23,240 nucleotides of DNA, taken from contig CAZLHO010000045.1 of assembly GCA_964559455.1 (NCBI GenBank), forward strand, positions 1-23,240. Reading direction: 5' to 3'. Shown here one piece after another: positions 1 to 6,552 of the stretch; within the stretch, counting starts at the first letter, position 1, and every line of letters starts with the position of its first letter. Origin of the DNA: CAZLHO01 sp964559455 (lineage in GTDB: Bacteria; Krumholzibacteriota; Krumholzibacteriia; LZORAL124-64-63). The notes beneath the pieces are model-generated. The model saw only the letters and a program-made list of their open reading frames with translations, did no database searches and was not told the origin of the DNA. The translations under genes were made by a program, and so were the position numbers.

Positions 1-241
1 TGCTCGCGCCCGAGGGCAGCAGGGCGTACTTGTCGGCCACGTAGGCGTAGGCGTGCACCGAGATCGCGGTGATGTCCAGCTCGCCGCGCGTGGCCCGTTC
101 GTTCAGGGTCTGGATGTCCTGCAGAATATGCTCAAAGCGGAACCGGCCGGTGTCGATCTTGTTCCTGGCCAGGGCGTAGTGCATGAAGGCGTCGTCGGGA
201 TCCGGGGAATGCCCCAGCGTGAGCTGCACGGTCTCGGCCAT
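1..241 (-). CDS. MqnA/MqnD-family protein, probably 1,4-dihydroxy-6-naphthoate synthase (N-terminal part, runs off window)
   Basis: The reverse strand reads an open frame from ATG at 241 to the window edge, about 80 residues. It begins METV-like (MAETVQLTLGHSPDPDDAFM) and continues through a segment containing LDITAISVHAYAYVADKYALLPSGAS. The xLGxSPDPDDAF start and the DITAxSxHAYAYVADKYxLL stretch are typical of the periplasmic-binding-protein-like fold used by MqnA and MqnD in the futalosine menaquinone pathway. MqnD cleaves cyclic dehypoxanthine futalosine to dihydroxynaphthoate in the cytoplasm. AGGAGA lies a few bases upstream of the ATG, which supports this start. The gene is divergent from the secreted protein at 381. 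The active-site C-terminal part is outside the window, so I cannot separate MqnD from MqnA or a plain binding-protein paralogue; MqnD is my preference. Confidence 0.75.
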   Translation of the reverse strand, partial: MAETVQLTLGHSPDPDDAFMHYALARNKIDTGRFRFEHILQDIQTLNERATRGELDITAISVHAYAYVADKYALLPSGAS

Positions 242-380
242 GGGTTCTCCTGTGGTGGCGAAGTTCGCGGCGGCGAGGCGGCCGCTTGTCAGGCGACCCC
301 CGATCCGATATGTTCCAGCTTCCGGCCGGGGACCGTCAAGATAACACCCCCCGCCCAGCTTGACGAAGGAGATTCGGGCC
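242..380. promoter_or_regulatory. Divergent intergenic region between the mqnD-like gene and the 381 gene
   Basis: Both genes must start transcription from this 139-bp stretch. On the minus strand a TTGACG hexamer at 334-339 resembles a -35 box, but the best AT-rich partner (around 307-312) lies about 21 bases away, which is long. On the plus strand an AAGATAAC block at 338-345 could be a -10 region without a clear -35. AAGGAG at 366-371 is the ribosome binding site of the downstream gene. Individual promoter calls here are weak. Confidence 0.3.
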
Positions 381-1475
381 ATGAACGCGACCCGCTGCGG
401 GCGCGCCCTCCGGGCGCTGCTTCTCGCCTCCCTGCTCGTGCCGATCGCCGCCGCCGCATCGCCCGACGCCGGGAGCCCCTGGCGGCCCTGGGCCACCGAG
501 GCCTACAACCTGGAGCCCGGCGAGAGCTTCACTTTCCGGGTCGCCTTCGACCAGATCCCGGTGCGCGCCTGGCGCCTGGTCGTGGACGCCGACTACATGC
601 TCAGCGACCTGCACGTGCTGCGCCTGGGCGACGGCTCGCTGCTCTACTTCAAGAAGGGCGAGTCGCACCACGAGGTCGACGTGCCCTGGGGCGAGGGCGA
701 GGAGATCTCGATCGTGCTGACCGCCGACCGCAACCGCGGCGGCGGCGTCTACACGGTCGAGTTGAGGGGGCCGCCGCAGGAATCGGCGCCGGCCGCCTAC
801 AGCTTCCCGGTGAACCGGGCGCTCGAGGCCTACGCCGCAGGCCGTCCGCAGGAGGCCGAGAGCCTGGTCGACGACGCCCTGCGCGCGGATCCCGACGACG
901 GCGCCGCCTGCGTGCTGAAGGCCGGTTTCCTGCGCGACCGCCGCTACTACGAACGGGCGGCGGCCATGGTCGGGCACGCCCTGGCCCTGGACCTGCCCGA
1001 CGAGATGCGCGGCGTCGCCCTGAGCCTGAAGGATCAGCTGGACACCCTGCAGGCCCGCCTGCCGGCCCCCGTGCGCGAGGGGCTGGAGGAGATCGACGGC
1101 CGCCTGGAGCGCGGCGACGGCGCGACCGCCCTTTCCCGCTGCGCCGATCTGGAATCCCGCCTGGACCGCATCGGCGGGGCCAGCGACGCCTCGCGCGTGG
1201 AGATCATGCTCCGCCGCGGCCGCGCCCTGCAGCTGCTGGACCGCCATTTCGAAGCCGTCGACGTCTACACCGGCGCGTTGACCCTGGCCGAGTCCCGGCG
1301 CATCCAGGCCGTGATCTACTTCCGCATGGGCCAGCTCTTCGAGGCGATGGACAACGGGCGCCAGGCCCGCGACGCCTACGGCATCGCGCGCAATTACGGC
1401 CTGCCCGCGGCCCTGGACGACCAGGCCGAAGCCGCCCTGGCCCGCATGCCGGCAACCCCCGAGGAGATCCGCTGA
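381..1475 (+). CDS. Secreted beta-domain plus TPR-like helical repeat protein, function unknown
   Basis: 364 residues from ATG at 381. An in-frame TTG at 360 would add seven residues, but AAGGAG at 366-371 sits nine bases before the ATG and decides the start. Residues 1 to about 25 form a Sec signal peptide (basic MNATRCGRALR, then a leucine/alanine core ending AAAA). Residues about 30-130 look like a compact beta domain (FTFRVAFDQIPVRAWRLVVD, then a VYTVEL strand). From about 135 to the end the protein is helical and rich in alanine, leucine and arginine, with TPR-like spacing (for example RALEAYAAGRPQEAESLVDDAL and YFRMGQLFEAMDNGRQARDAY). It ends one base before the glycosyltransferase at 1477, so they are almost certainly co-transcribed. 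It may be a periplasmic scaffold for the glycan pathway; that is inference from position. I do not recognise a named family. Confidence 0.85.
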   Translation: MNATRCGRALRALLLASLLVPIAAAASPDAGSPWRPWATEAYNLEPGESFTFRVAFDQIPVRAWRLVVDADYMLSDLHVLRLGDGSLLYFKKGESHHEVDVPWGEGEEISIVLTADRNRGGGVYTVELRGPPQESAPAAYSFPVNRALEAYAAGRPQEAESLVDDALRADPDDGAACVLKAGFLRDRRYYERAAAMVGHALALDLPDEMRGVALSLKDQLDTLQARLPAPVREGLEEIDGRLERGDGATALSRCADLESRLDRIGGASDASRVEIMLRRGRALQLLDRHFEAVDVYTGALTLAESRRIQAVIYFRMGQLFEAMDNGRQARDAYGIARNYGLPAALDDQAEAALARMPATPEEIR

Positions 1476-1476
1476 C

Positions 1477-2577
1477 ATGGAAGTCCGCCGCGAATGCCGC
1501 CACTTCCGGGCCGACGTGCCCTGCCGGCCGCACAAGGAGAAGGGCGCGCACTGCGCCGGCTGCGCCGACTACGCGCCGCGCGCCGGGCGGATCCTGCTGA
1601 TCAAGCTGGGCGCCGCCGGCGACGTCGTGCGCACGACACCGCTGCTGGAGCCCCTGCGCCGCGCCCATCCCGACCACGTGCTGACCTGGGTCACCCAGCA
1701 CCCCGAGCTGCTGCCGTCCGTCGTGGACGATCCGCGCATCTTCGACGCGGCGACCGTGCTCTGGGCCTCGCGGACGGCCTTCGACCTGGTGCTGAACCTG
1801 GACAAGGACCGCGAGGCCTGCGCCCTGGCCGCCGCGGTCGACGCCCCGCTCAAGCGCGGCTTCACGCTGGGCGACGACGGGCTCTGCGCCCCGGTCGACG
1901 CTGCGCTGGCCGGCGACGCCGCCGCGGCCGCCGCTGCCGCGGACAAGTTCCTGACCGGCCTCTTCGACGATGTCAGCCGGGCCAACACGAAGTCCTATCT
2001 GGAAGAGATCTTCGCGATCGCCGGCTTCGTCTTCGCCGGCCAGGAGTACGTGCTGGACCGTCCTTCCGACCCGCCGGCCTTCGACCTGCCCGCGGGCAAG
2101 GCCGTGGTCGGTCTGAACACGGGCTGCGGCGGCCGCTGGACCAGCCGCCTGTGGCCCGAGGCCCACTGGGAGGACCTGGCCCGCGATTTGAGCGACGCCG
2201 GCTACGCGGTCGTGCTGCTCGGCGGCCCGCAGGAGGACGAGCGCAACCGCCGGCTGGCCGCCGCCGCGGGAGCCTGCTACCCCGGCCACTTCCCGCTGCG
2301 CGACTTCATCGGCCTGGTCGACCGCTGCGACGTCGTGGTGACAGCCGTGACCATGGCGATGCACCTGGCCATCGGTCTGCGCAAGCGCCTGGTCCTGTTC
2401 AACAACATCTTCAACCCGGCCGAATTCGAGCTCTACGGCCGCGGCGCGATCCTGGCCCCGGAGCAGCCCTGCAGCTGCTACTTCAGCCCGCGCTGCCGCG
2501 CCGACAGCTTCTGCATGGAGACCCTGCGGCCCGCGACCGTCCGCGCCGCGGTGGACGCGCAGCTGGAGCGGCCATGA
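1477..2577 (+). CDS. Glycosyltransferase family 9 (ADP-heptose:LPS heptosyltransferase-like) with cysteine clusters
   Basis: 366 residues, GT-B fold. The N-terminal Rossmann half has RILLIKLGAAGDVVRTTPLL at about residues 38-57, the GT9 hallmark, followed by RAHPDHVLTWVT. The C-terminal half carries VGLNTGCGGRWTSRLWP, then WEDLARDL, VVLLGGPQEDERN and the CDVVVTAVTMAMHLAIGLRKRLVLFNN region that binds the nucleotide sugar in heptosyltransferases. Members of this family add heptose or related sugars to lipid A-core or other glycans on the cytoplasmic face of the inner membrane. There is an extra N-terminal cluster C7, C16, H19, C26, C29, and a C-terminal one C332, C334, C340, C346; the latter is common in GT9. 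Its stop overlaps the next gene's start (ATGA at 2574-2577), indicating translational coupling. The actual sugar donor is not deducible. Confidence 0.9.
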   Translation: MEVRRECRHFRADVPCRPHKEKGAHCAGCADYAPRAGRILLIKLGAAGDVVRTTPLLEPLRRAHPDHVLTWVTQHPELLPSVVDDPRIFDAATVLWASRTAFDLVLNLDKDREACALAAAVDAPLKRGFTLGDDGLCAPVDAALAGDAAAAAAAADKFLTGLFDDVSRANTKSYLEEIFAIAGFVFAGQEYVLDRPSDPPAFDLPAGKAVVGLNTGCGGRWTSRLWPEAHWEDLARDLSDAGYAVVLLGGPQEDERNRRLAAAAGACYPGHFPLRDFIGLVDRCDVVVTAVTMAMHLAIGLRKRLVLFNNIFNPAEFELYGRGAILAPEQPCSCYFSPRCRADSFCMETLRPATVRAAVDAQLERP

Positions 2578-3737
2578 GGCTGGCCCTGCTCGGTCCGGCC
2601 CCTCCCTTCCACGGCGGCATCGTCACCTATCTGGCCATGCTGGCCCGGGTCCTGGAGGCCCGCGGCCACACCCTGCACTGGTCCTCCTTCGCCAAGCAGT
2701 ACCCCGGCTTCCTCTTTCCCGGCAGCAGCCAGACCGGCGACACCGCGGCCTGGATGCGTCCGGCCGACGCGGCCCGCTTCGTGCCCTGGTCACCGTGGAG
2801 TTGGAAGCGCACCGCGGACGACCTGTGCGCCTTCCGGCCCGACGCGGTGATCATGAAGTACTGGCTGCCCTTCTTCGCGCCGGGCTTCGCCGCGGTCGGC
2901 GCCCTCTTGCGCCGCCGCAGCGACGCGCGGCTGCTCTACGTGCTGGACAACGTGATCGCCCACGAGAAGTACCCCTTCGCCGGCCTGCTCACCCGGGCGG
3001 CCCTGGGCCGCGGCCACGGCTTCGTCGCCCAGAGCGCCCAGGTGCGCCGCGACCTCTTCCAGGTCATGCCGGGCGTCGATCCGGCGACGGTGGCCGACTG
3101 CCCGCATCCGGTCTACGATTTCGGGGTGCCGGGACGGGCGCGCAAGAGCCGCGCCGAGGCCCGCGCCGCCCTGGACCTTGCGGCAAACGCGCGCGTGGCG
3201 CTCTTCTTCGGCTTCATCAAGCCCTACAAGGGGGTGCGGCATCTGATCGACGCCGCGCCGATGCTGCGCGAACGCTGGGGCGACGGCGTGCGGGTGCTGA
3301 TCGTGGGCGACGTCTACGGCGACCGCGAGCAGTACGCGCAGGCGATCGCGGACAGCGGCGCCGCCGACATCCTGCGCCTGGTCGACGGCTACCTGCCCGA
3401 CGAGCAGGTCGAGGACTATTTCACGGCCTGCGACGTTGTGGTGCTGCCCTACGTCTCGGCCACCCAGAGCGGCATCGCGCAGATCGCCTACAACTACGAC
3501 CGGCCGGTGGTGTCGACCCGCGTCGGCGGCCTGCCCGAGGTGGTGCTGGACGGCGAGACCGGCTTCCTGGTGCCCCCGGAGGATCCCGAGGCCCTGGCCG
3601 CGGCGCTGATCCGCTTCTTCGACGAGGACCGCGCCGCGGCCTTCGCCGCCGCCGTCGCCCGCGAGAAGGAGAAGTACTCGTGGGACCGCTTGGCCGCGGC
3701 GCTGGAGTCGCTGGCCCGCGGCGAGCCGCAGGGATGA
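2574..3737 (+). CDS. Glycosyltransferase family 4 (GT-B)
   Basis: 387 residues from the ATG that overlaps the preceding stop. The same frame is open further upstream, but only as a shadow of the GT9 gene. The start MRLALLGPAPPFHGGIVTYL is the standard GT4 N-terminus with the glycine loop. The C-terminal domain has ALFFGFIKPYKGVRHLIDA (phosphate-binding lysine), VRVLIVGDVYGD, then CDVVVLPYVSATQSGIAQIA and VVSTRVGGLPEVVLDGETGFLV. The usual E-x7-E pair is represented by the SATQSGIAQIAY form seen in a GT4 subgroup, so the first acidic residue is replaced. Expected role: transfer of a hexose or similar sugar from a nucleotide donor to a lipid-linked glycan on the cytoplasmic side of the membrane. 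It lies in the same operon as the GT9 before it and the small gene 19 bases after it. Confidence 0.92.
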   Translation: MRLALLGPAPPFHGGIVTYLAMLARVLEARGHTLHWSSFAKQYPGFLFPGSSQTGDTAAWMRPADAARFVPWSPWSWKRTADDLCAFRPDAVIMKYWLPFFAPGFAAVGALLRRRSDARLLYVLDNVIAHEKYPFAGLLTRAALGRGHGFVAQSAQVRRDLFQVMPGVDPATVADCPHPVYDFGVPGRARKSRAEARAALDLAANARVALFFGFIKPYKGVRHLIDAAPMLRERWGDGVRVLIVGDVYGDREQYAQAIADSGAADILRLVDGYLPDEQVEDYFTACDVVVLPYVSATQSGIAQIAYNYDRPVVSTRVGGLPEVVLDGETGFLVPPEDPEALAAALIRFFDEDRAAAFAAAVAREKEKYSWDRLAAALESLARGEPQG

Positions 3738-3756
3738 GGGGAGAGGAGGGCGAGCG

Positions 3757-4035
3757 ATGAAGCCGGAAGAGCTGCGCCGACGCCTGCTGGCCGGCGAGAT
3801 CGTGCCGCTGACGGCGAAGGCCTGGGCCGCCCTGGCCGACGACTTCCCCGTGGTCGAGACCCACGCCACCTCCATGGCCGGCACGCTAGAGGTGCGCCGC
3901 CTGGATCGTCGCTGGCTCCTCGTCGAGCAGCCCGACCCCGGCAAGCGCGCCCTGCGCCTGCTGTCCACCCGCGCCGCCGTCAGGACCTTCGTCCAGGAGC
4001 GTCTGGCCGCCTACGACCGCATGTGGGACGGCTGA
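3757..4035 (+). CDS. Small protein of unknown function (92 aa) in the glycosylation operon
   Basis: The ATG at 3757 follows a perfect AGGAGG at 3744-3749 with seven-base spacing, and the gene starts 19 bases after the GT4 stop, so it is likely a real co-transcribed gene. The 92-residue product has no signal peptide, membrane segment or cysteine. It begins with a basic amphipathic helix (MKPEELRRRLLAGEIVPLTA), passes through a probable beta hairpin (ATSMAGTLEVRRLDRRWLLV) and ends with a helix rich in arginine and alanine (RTFVQERLAAYDRMW). I do not recognise the family. The small basic cytosolic fold and its place between glycosyltransferases leave open an accessory or regulatory role. Confidence 0.75.
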   Translation: MKPEELRRRLLAGEIVPLTAKAWAALADDFPVVETHATSMAGTLEVRRLDRRWLLVEQPDPGKRALRLLSTRAAVRTFVQERLAAYDRMWDG

Positions 4036-4140
4036 TGCGCCACGAAGGTGGACTACTTCTCCTAGCCGGGGGAGGTGGTCCCGCGGCCCGGCGGGCCGGA
4101 ATCGGGACGAGCCGCTGACGAGAACGGGAGGTCGGACGAC

Positions 4141-5619
4141 GTGCCAGCCAGGAAGAAAGTCCGGGACCGGAAGACGTCGCCGCGCGCCGCGGTTCCGGGT
4201 CCCCGTTGGGAGCGGGCCGTGCCGGCCGCGCTCGCCGTCCTTTTCCTGGCGGCGCTGGCGCTGCGGGCCGTCCTGGCCTGGCGCAACGACTACCCCAGCG
4301 TCGACGGCGCCTTCTACATGGACCAGGCGCGCTGGATCCTGACCCAGGGGCAGTTGCCGCTGCGCGGCTTCCCGCCGGGCTGGCCGCTGCTGATCGTCCC
4401 GCCGCTGGCGCTGTTCGACATCGCCGACCCGATGGCGCCGCTGCGCGCCGCCCAGCTCGTCAACGTTCTGCTCGGCACCCTGCTGGGCTGGCTGGTCTGG
4501 CGCATCCTGCGCGAGGAGTTCGACCGCCGTTACGCCCTGGCCGGCGCGGCGATCGCGCTCTTCCTGCCGCAGCTCATCCTCGCCTCGGTCGGCGACATGT
4601 CGGAGCCGTCCTACGCCTGCGCGGTCGCGGTCGCCTGGCTGCTGTTGCGGCGCGGGCGGGCGCTGGGCGCCGGCGCGCTGCTGGGCGCCGCCTACCTGAT
4701 CCGTCCCGAGGCGCTGGTCATCGCCGCCGCGCTCTTCGTCCACGCCCTGGTCCGGGACCGGAAGGTCCCCTGGCGGTTGGCGCTGGGCGTCGCCGTCGGC
4801 GTCGTGCCCTACATGCTGTTCCTCTTCGCGAAGACGGGGTCATGGCAGCTGACCCTGAAGGGAGGGACGGTGGTCGAGGCGGCCGAGTTGTCGCCGGGCG
4901 GGTCGGCCCTGGGTCTGCTGGCGGCCAACGCGCGCAACCACCTGCCGCACCTGGCGCGGATGCTCGGCCTGCCGGTCGTCCTGCTGGCGATCGTCGGCGC
5001 CGTGAAGCGCCCCGGACGCTGGCTGTACTTCGTGATCCCGGGTTTCGCGCCCCTGCTCTTCACCTTCGCGATGTCGGCCCGGTTCTGGCTGCCGACCGTG
5101 CCCTTCCTGCTGATCGGCACCGGCCGGGGCGGGACCTGGCTGCTGCGCCGGTTCCTCGCCGGGGCGCGGCCTCGGACGGCCGTGCTGACGGGGTTGCTGC
5201 TGATGCTCAGCGTGGGCGTCGCCGGGCTCGACGAGTATCCGAAGCTGGGCGACGTCGACGAGGCCTTCGCCGGGCAGAAGGAGGCCGGCCTCTGGCTGCG
5301 CGGGCGCGTCGAGCCGACCACGTTAGTCAGCGCCTACAAGCCCTTCGCCAGCTTCTGGGCGGGCTGTGGTTTCGAGCAGATCCCGGTCGGGATGGGCGCG
5401 AAACGGCTCGCCGCGTACTGCCGCGAGCGCGGCGTCCGTTACCTCGTCCTGGACGTCTTCACGACCCTCCAGCTGCGCAAGGAGCTCTCGCAACTGCTGC
5501 AGCGGCCGCTGCCCCCCGAACTCGCCTCCGATTACAGCCTGGTCCGGTTGCTGAGCCACCCCGAGGACTACCGGCTCAACACGGCCGTCTACCGGATCAA
5601 GTCCGGCGCCGGCGGCTGA
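4141..5619 (+). CDS. GT-C family integral membrane glycosyltransferase (PMT/ArnT-like, GT39/GT83 type)
   Basis: The frame is open from GTG at 4075, but GGGAGG at 4126-4131 lies nine bases before GTG at 4141, so I choose 4141 (492 residues). A basic N-terminus precedes the first membrane segment (AALAVLFLAALALRAVLAW). The following periplasmic loop has SVDGAFYMDQARW, matching the acidic first-loop catalytic motif of polyprenol-phosphate-dependent GT-C enzymes (aspartates near residues 55 and 61). Several more hydrophobic segments follow, including GALLGAAYLIRPEALVIAAA, LALGVAVGVVPYMLFLF and LLTFAMSARFWLPTVPFLLI. A soluble C-terminal domain of about 120 residues contains VSAYKPFASFWAGCGFEQIP and RYLVLDVF. 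Such enzymes move a sugar from a polyprenyl phosphate to lipid A, protein or another acceptor on the periplasmic side. Acceptor and donor are unknown. It is the last gene of the plus-strand cluster. Confidence 0.88.
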   Translation: MPARKKVRDRKTSPRAAVPGPRWERAVPAALAVLFLAALALRAVLAWRNDYPSVDGAFYMDQARWILTQGQLPLRGFPPGWPLLIVPPLALFDIADPMAPLRAAQLVNVLLGTLLGWLVWRILREEFDRRYALAGAAIALFLPQLILASVGDMSEPSYACAVAVAWLLLRRGRALGAGALLGAAYLIRPEALVIAAALFVHALVRDRKVPWRLALGVAVGVVPYMLFLFAKTGSWQLTLKGGTVVEAAELSPGGSALGLLAANARNHLPHLARMLGLPVVLLAIVGAVKRPGRWLYFVIPGFAPLLFTFAMSARFWLPTVPFLLIGTGRGGTWLLRRFLAGARPRTAVLTGLLLMLSVGVAGLDEYPKLGDVDEAFAGQKEAGLWLRGRVEPTTLVSAYKPFASFWAGCGFEQIPVGMGAKRLAAYCRERGVRYLVLDVFTTLQLRKELSQLLQRPLPPELASDYSLVRLLSHPEDYRLNTAVYRIKSGAGG

Positions 5620-5637
5620 CGGCTGCCGCGACGCAAC

Positions 5638-5668
5638 GAGGCGAGGGCCGCGGGGCCCTCGCCTCTTT
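5638..5668 (+). terminator. Rho-independent terminator after the GT-C gene
   Basis: A perfect 12-bp GC-rich stem (5638-5649 with 5654-5665, four-base loop GCGG) is followed directly by TTT. It begins 19 bases after the stop at 5619 and closes the 381-5619 plus-strand cluster. On the other strand the hairpin has no following T run, so it mainly serves the plus strand. Confidence 0.85.
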
Positions 5669-5687
5669 CATGTGAACGCGATCGACG

Positions 5688-6362
5688 CTACCGGAACAGC
5701 GTCTTCATTTCGCCCCAGGTTCCCGTCTCGGTCGGGATCTCGGGGTTGTCGGTGCAGATGGTGTCGATGACCACCTGATCGATGACGGTGCAGTAGGGCA
5801 CCGTGATGATGATGTCCTCGCTCTCGGGGTTCGGCATGATGTAGCGGCCGTAGTTGTAGGTGTACCACACGCCGCCGTAGGGAGCGGCGCCCGGCCACTG
5901 GATCTGCGGTCTGCCGGTGGGCCAGCTGCCCGTGACGTAGGGCCCCGCAGCGCCGTTGCCGGAGACCGAGACGTCCGAGGGCGCCTTGCTGCTGGTGATC
6001 TGGATGAAGATGTACTTCACGAACTGCGGGTCGGGGAAGTTGCAGATGCTGATCCGCACCACGCCGCCGTCGGGAAAGAAGCAATGCCAGCCGTCGACGT
6101 AGCCGTTGGGGCCGAGCTCCGGCGGGGCGTCCCACTCGCCCCATTCCCAGTCGCCCTCGAGCGAGACCCACGGCGGGCAGTTAGGGTTGTCGGATTCCGA
6201 GAGGATGTTCGGGTCCGCGGGATTGCTGAAGTAGAGATGCGTCCAGGTGGACAAGGCTTCGCCTCGCATCCAGGTGCCTTCGGGCGGGCCGCCCCAGTAG
6301 TCGACGGCGCCGGCGCCGCCGGCCAGCGCGAGCAGGGCGATCGTCAGCAGGATCTTGCGCAT
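5688..6362 (-). CDS. Secreted tryptophan-rich protein of unknown function
   Basis: 224 residues from ATG at 6362. The frame is open further upstream, but GGAGG-type Shine-Dalgarno sequence (GGAGGGAGGAAG) sits just before this ATG, and the product then starts with a clean signal peptide (MRKILLTIALLALAGGAGA, cleavage near residue 19). The mature protein is acidic, rich in tryptophan, proline, glycine and tyrosine, with five cysteines (62, 94, 107, 191, 203) that could form disulphides. Segments such as WVSLEGDWEWGEWDAPPELG and YGGVWYTYNYGRYIMP suggest an all-beta extracellular domain. There is no lipobox, PEP-CTERM tag or obvious sorting signal. It has its own promoter (6455-6484) and a hairpin in its leader (6381-6406). 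I do not recognise the family. Confidence 0.8.
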   Translation of the reverse strand: MRKILLTIALLALAGGAGAVDYWGGPPEGTWMRGEALSTWTHLYFSNPADPNILSESDNPNCPPWVSLEGDWEWGEWDAPPELGPNGYVDGWHCFFPDGGVVRISICNFPDPQFVKYIFIQITSSKAPSDVSVSGNGAAGPYVTGSWPTGRPQIQWPGAAPYGGVWYTYNYGRYIMPNPESEDIIITVPYCTVIDQVVIDTICTDNPEIPTETGTWGEMKTLFR

Positions 6363-6380
6363 GATGTTCTTCCTCCCTCC

Positions 6381-6406
6381 CCGCGGGCGCAAAAAAACGC
6401 CCGCGG
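6381..6406 (-). other. 5'-leader hairpin with a poly-U loop upstream of the 5688-6362 gene
   Basis: A perfect 9-bp stem (6381-6389 pairing with 6398-6406, CCGCGGGCG/CGCCCGCGG) encloses an eight-base loop that contains seven consecutive A on the plus strand, so seven U in the transcript. The stem is immediately followed in the transcript by the purine-rich Shine-Dalgarno region. Since the U run is in the loop and not after the stem, this is not a standard terminator. It could stabilise the 5' end, expose a U-rich protein-binding loop, or influence translation; the role is inferred. Confidence 0.6.
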
Positions 6407-6454
6407 ACAAGCCCCAGGTGTCATGCCGGGATGTCGCAGGCGAGCGGCGAAGGG

Positions 6455-6484
6455 AGCATAGCACAAGAACGGCCTGAGTGTAAA
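6455..6484 (-). promoter_or_regulatory. Predicted sigma70-type promoter for the secreted protein (5688-6362)
   Basis: Reading the minus strand: -35 TTTACA (6479-6484), an 18-base spacer, and -10 TATGCT (6455-6460) preceded by an extended TGC. The same GTGCTAT block occurs upstream of the SGNH hydrolase and hutU. The expected transcript start near 6448 gives a leader of about 86 bases that includes the hairpin at 6381-6406. Confidence 0.6.
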
Positions 6485-6552
6485 CGGGGTGCGGGATCGC
6501 ATGATGCTGCGGGGGTGGGGCGGACGGCCTCCGCGGCCTGGTCCGGGTGTCA

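Noticed and set aside
53..1600. Long plus-strand open frame of 515 residues overlapping the start of the glycosylation cluster
   Set aside because: Composition is arginine/proline/glycine shadow coding; the 381-1475 frame has a signal peptide and ribosome binding site and explains the region.
4075..4140. Upstream GTG start at 4075 for the GT-C gene
   Set aside because: The extra 22 residues are polar and unlike a family N-terminus, while GGGAGG is ideally placed for GTG at 4141.
6480..6552. Imperfect hairpin downstream of the SGNH hydrolase as terminator
   Set aside because: The stem is short with an internal bulge and has no T run after it on the minus strand.
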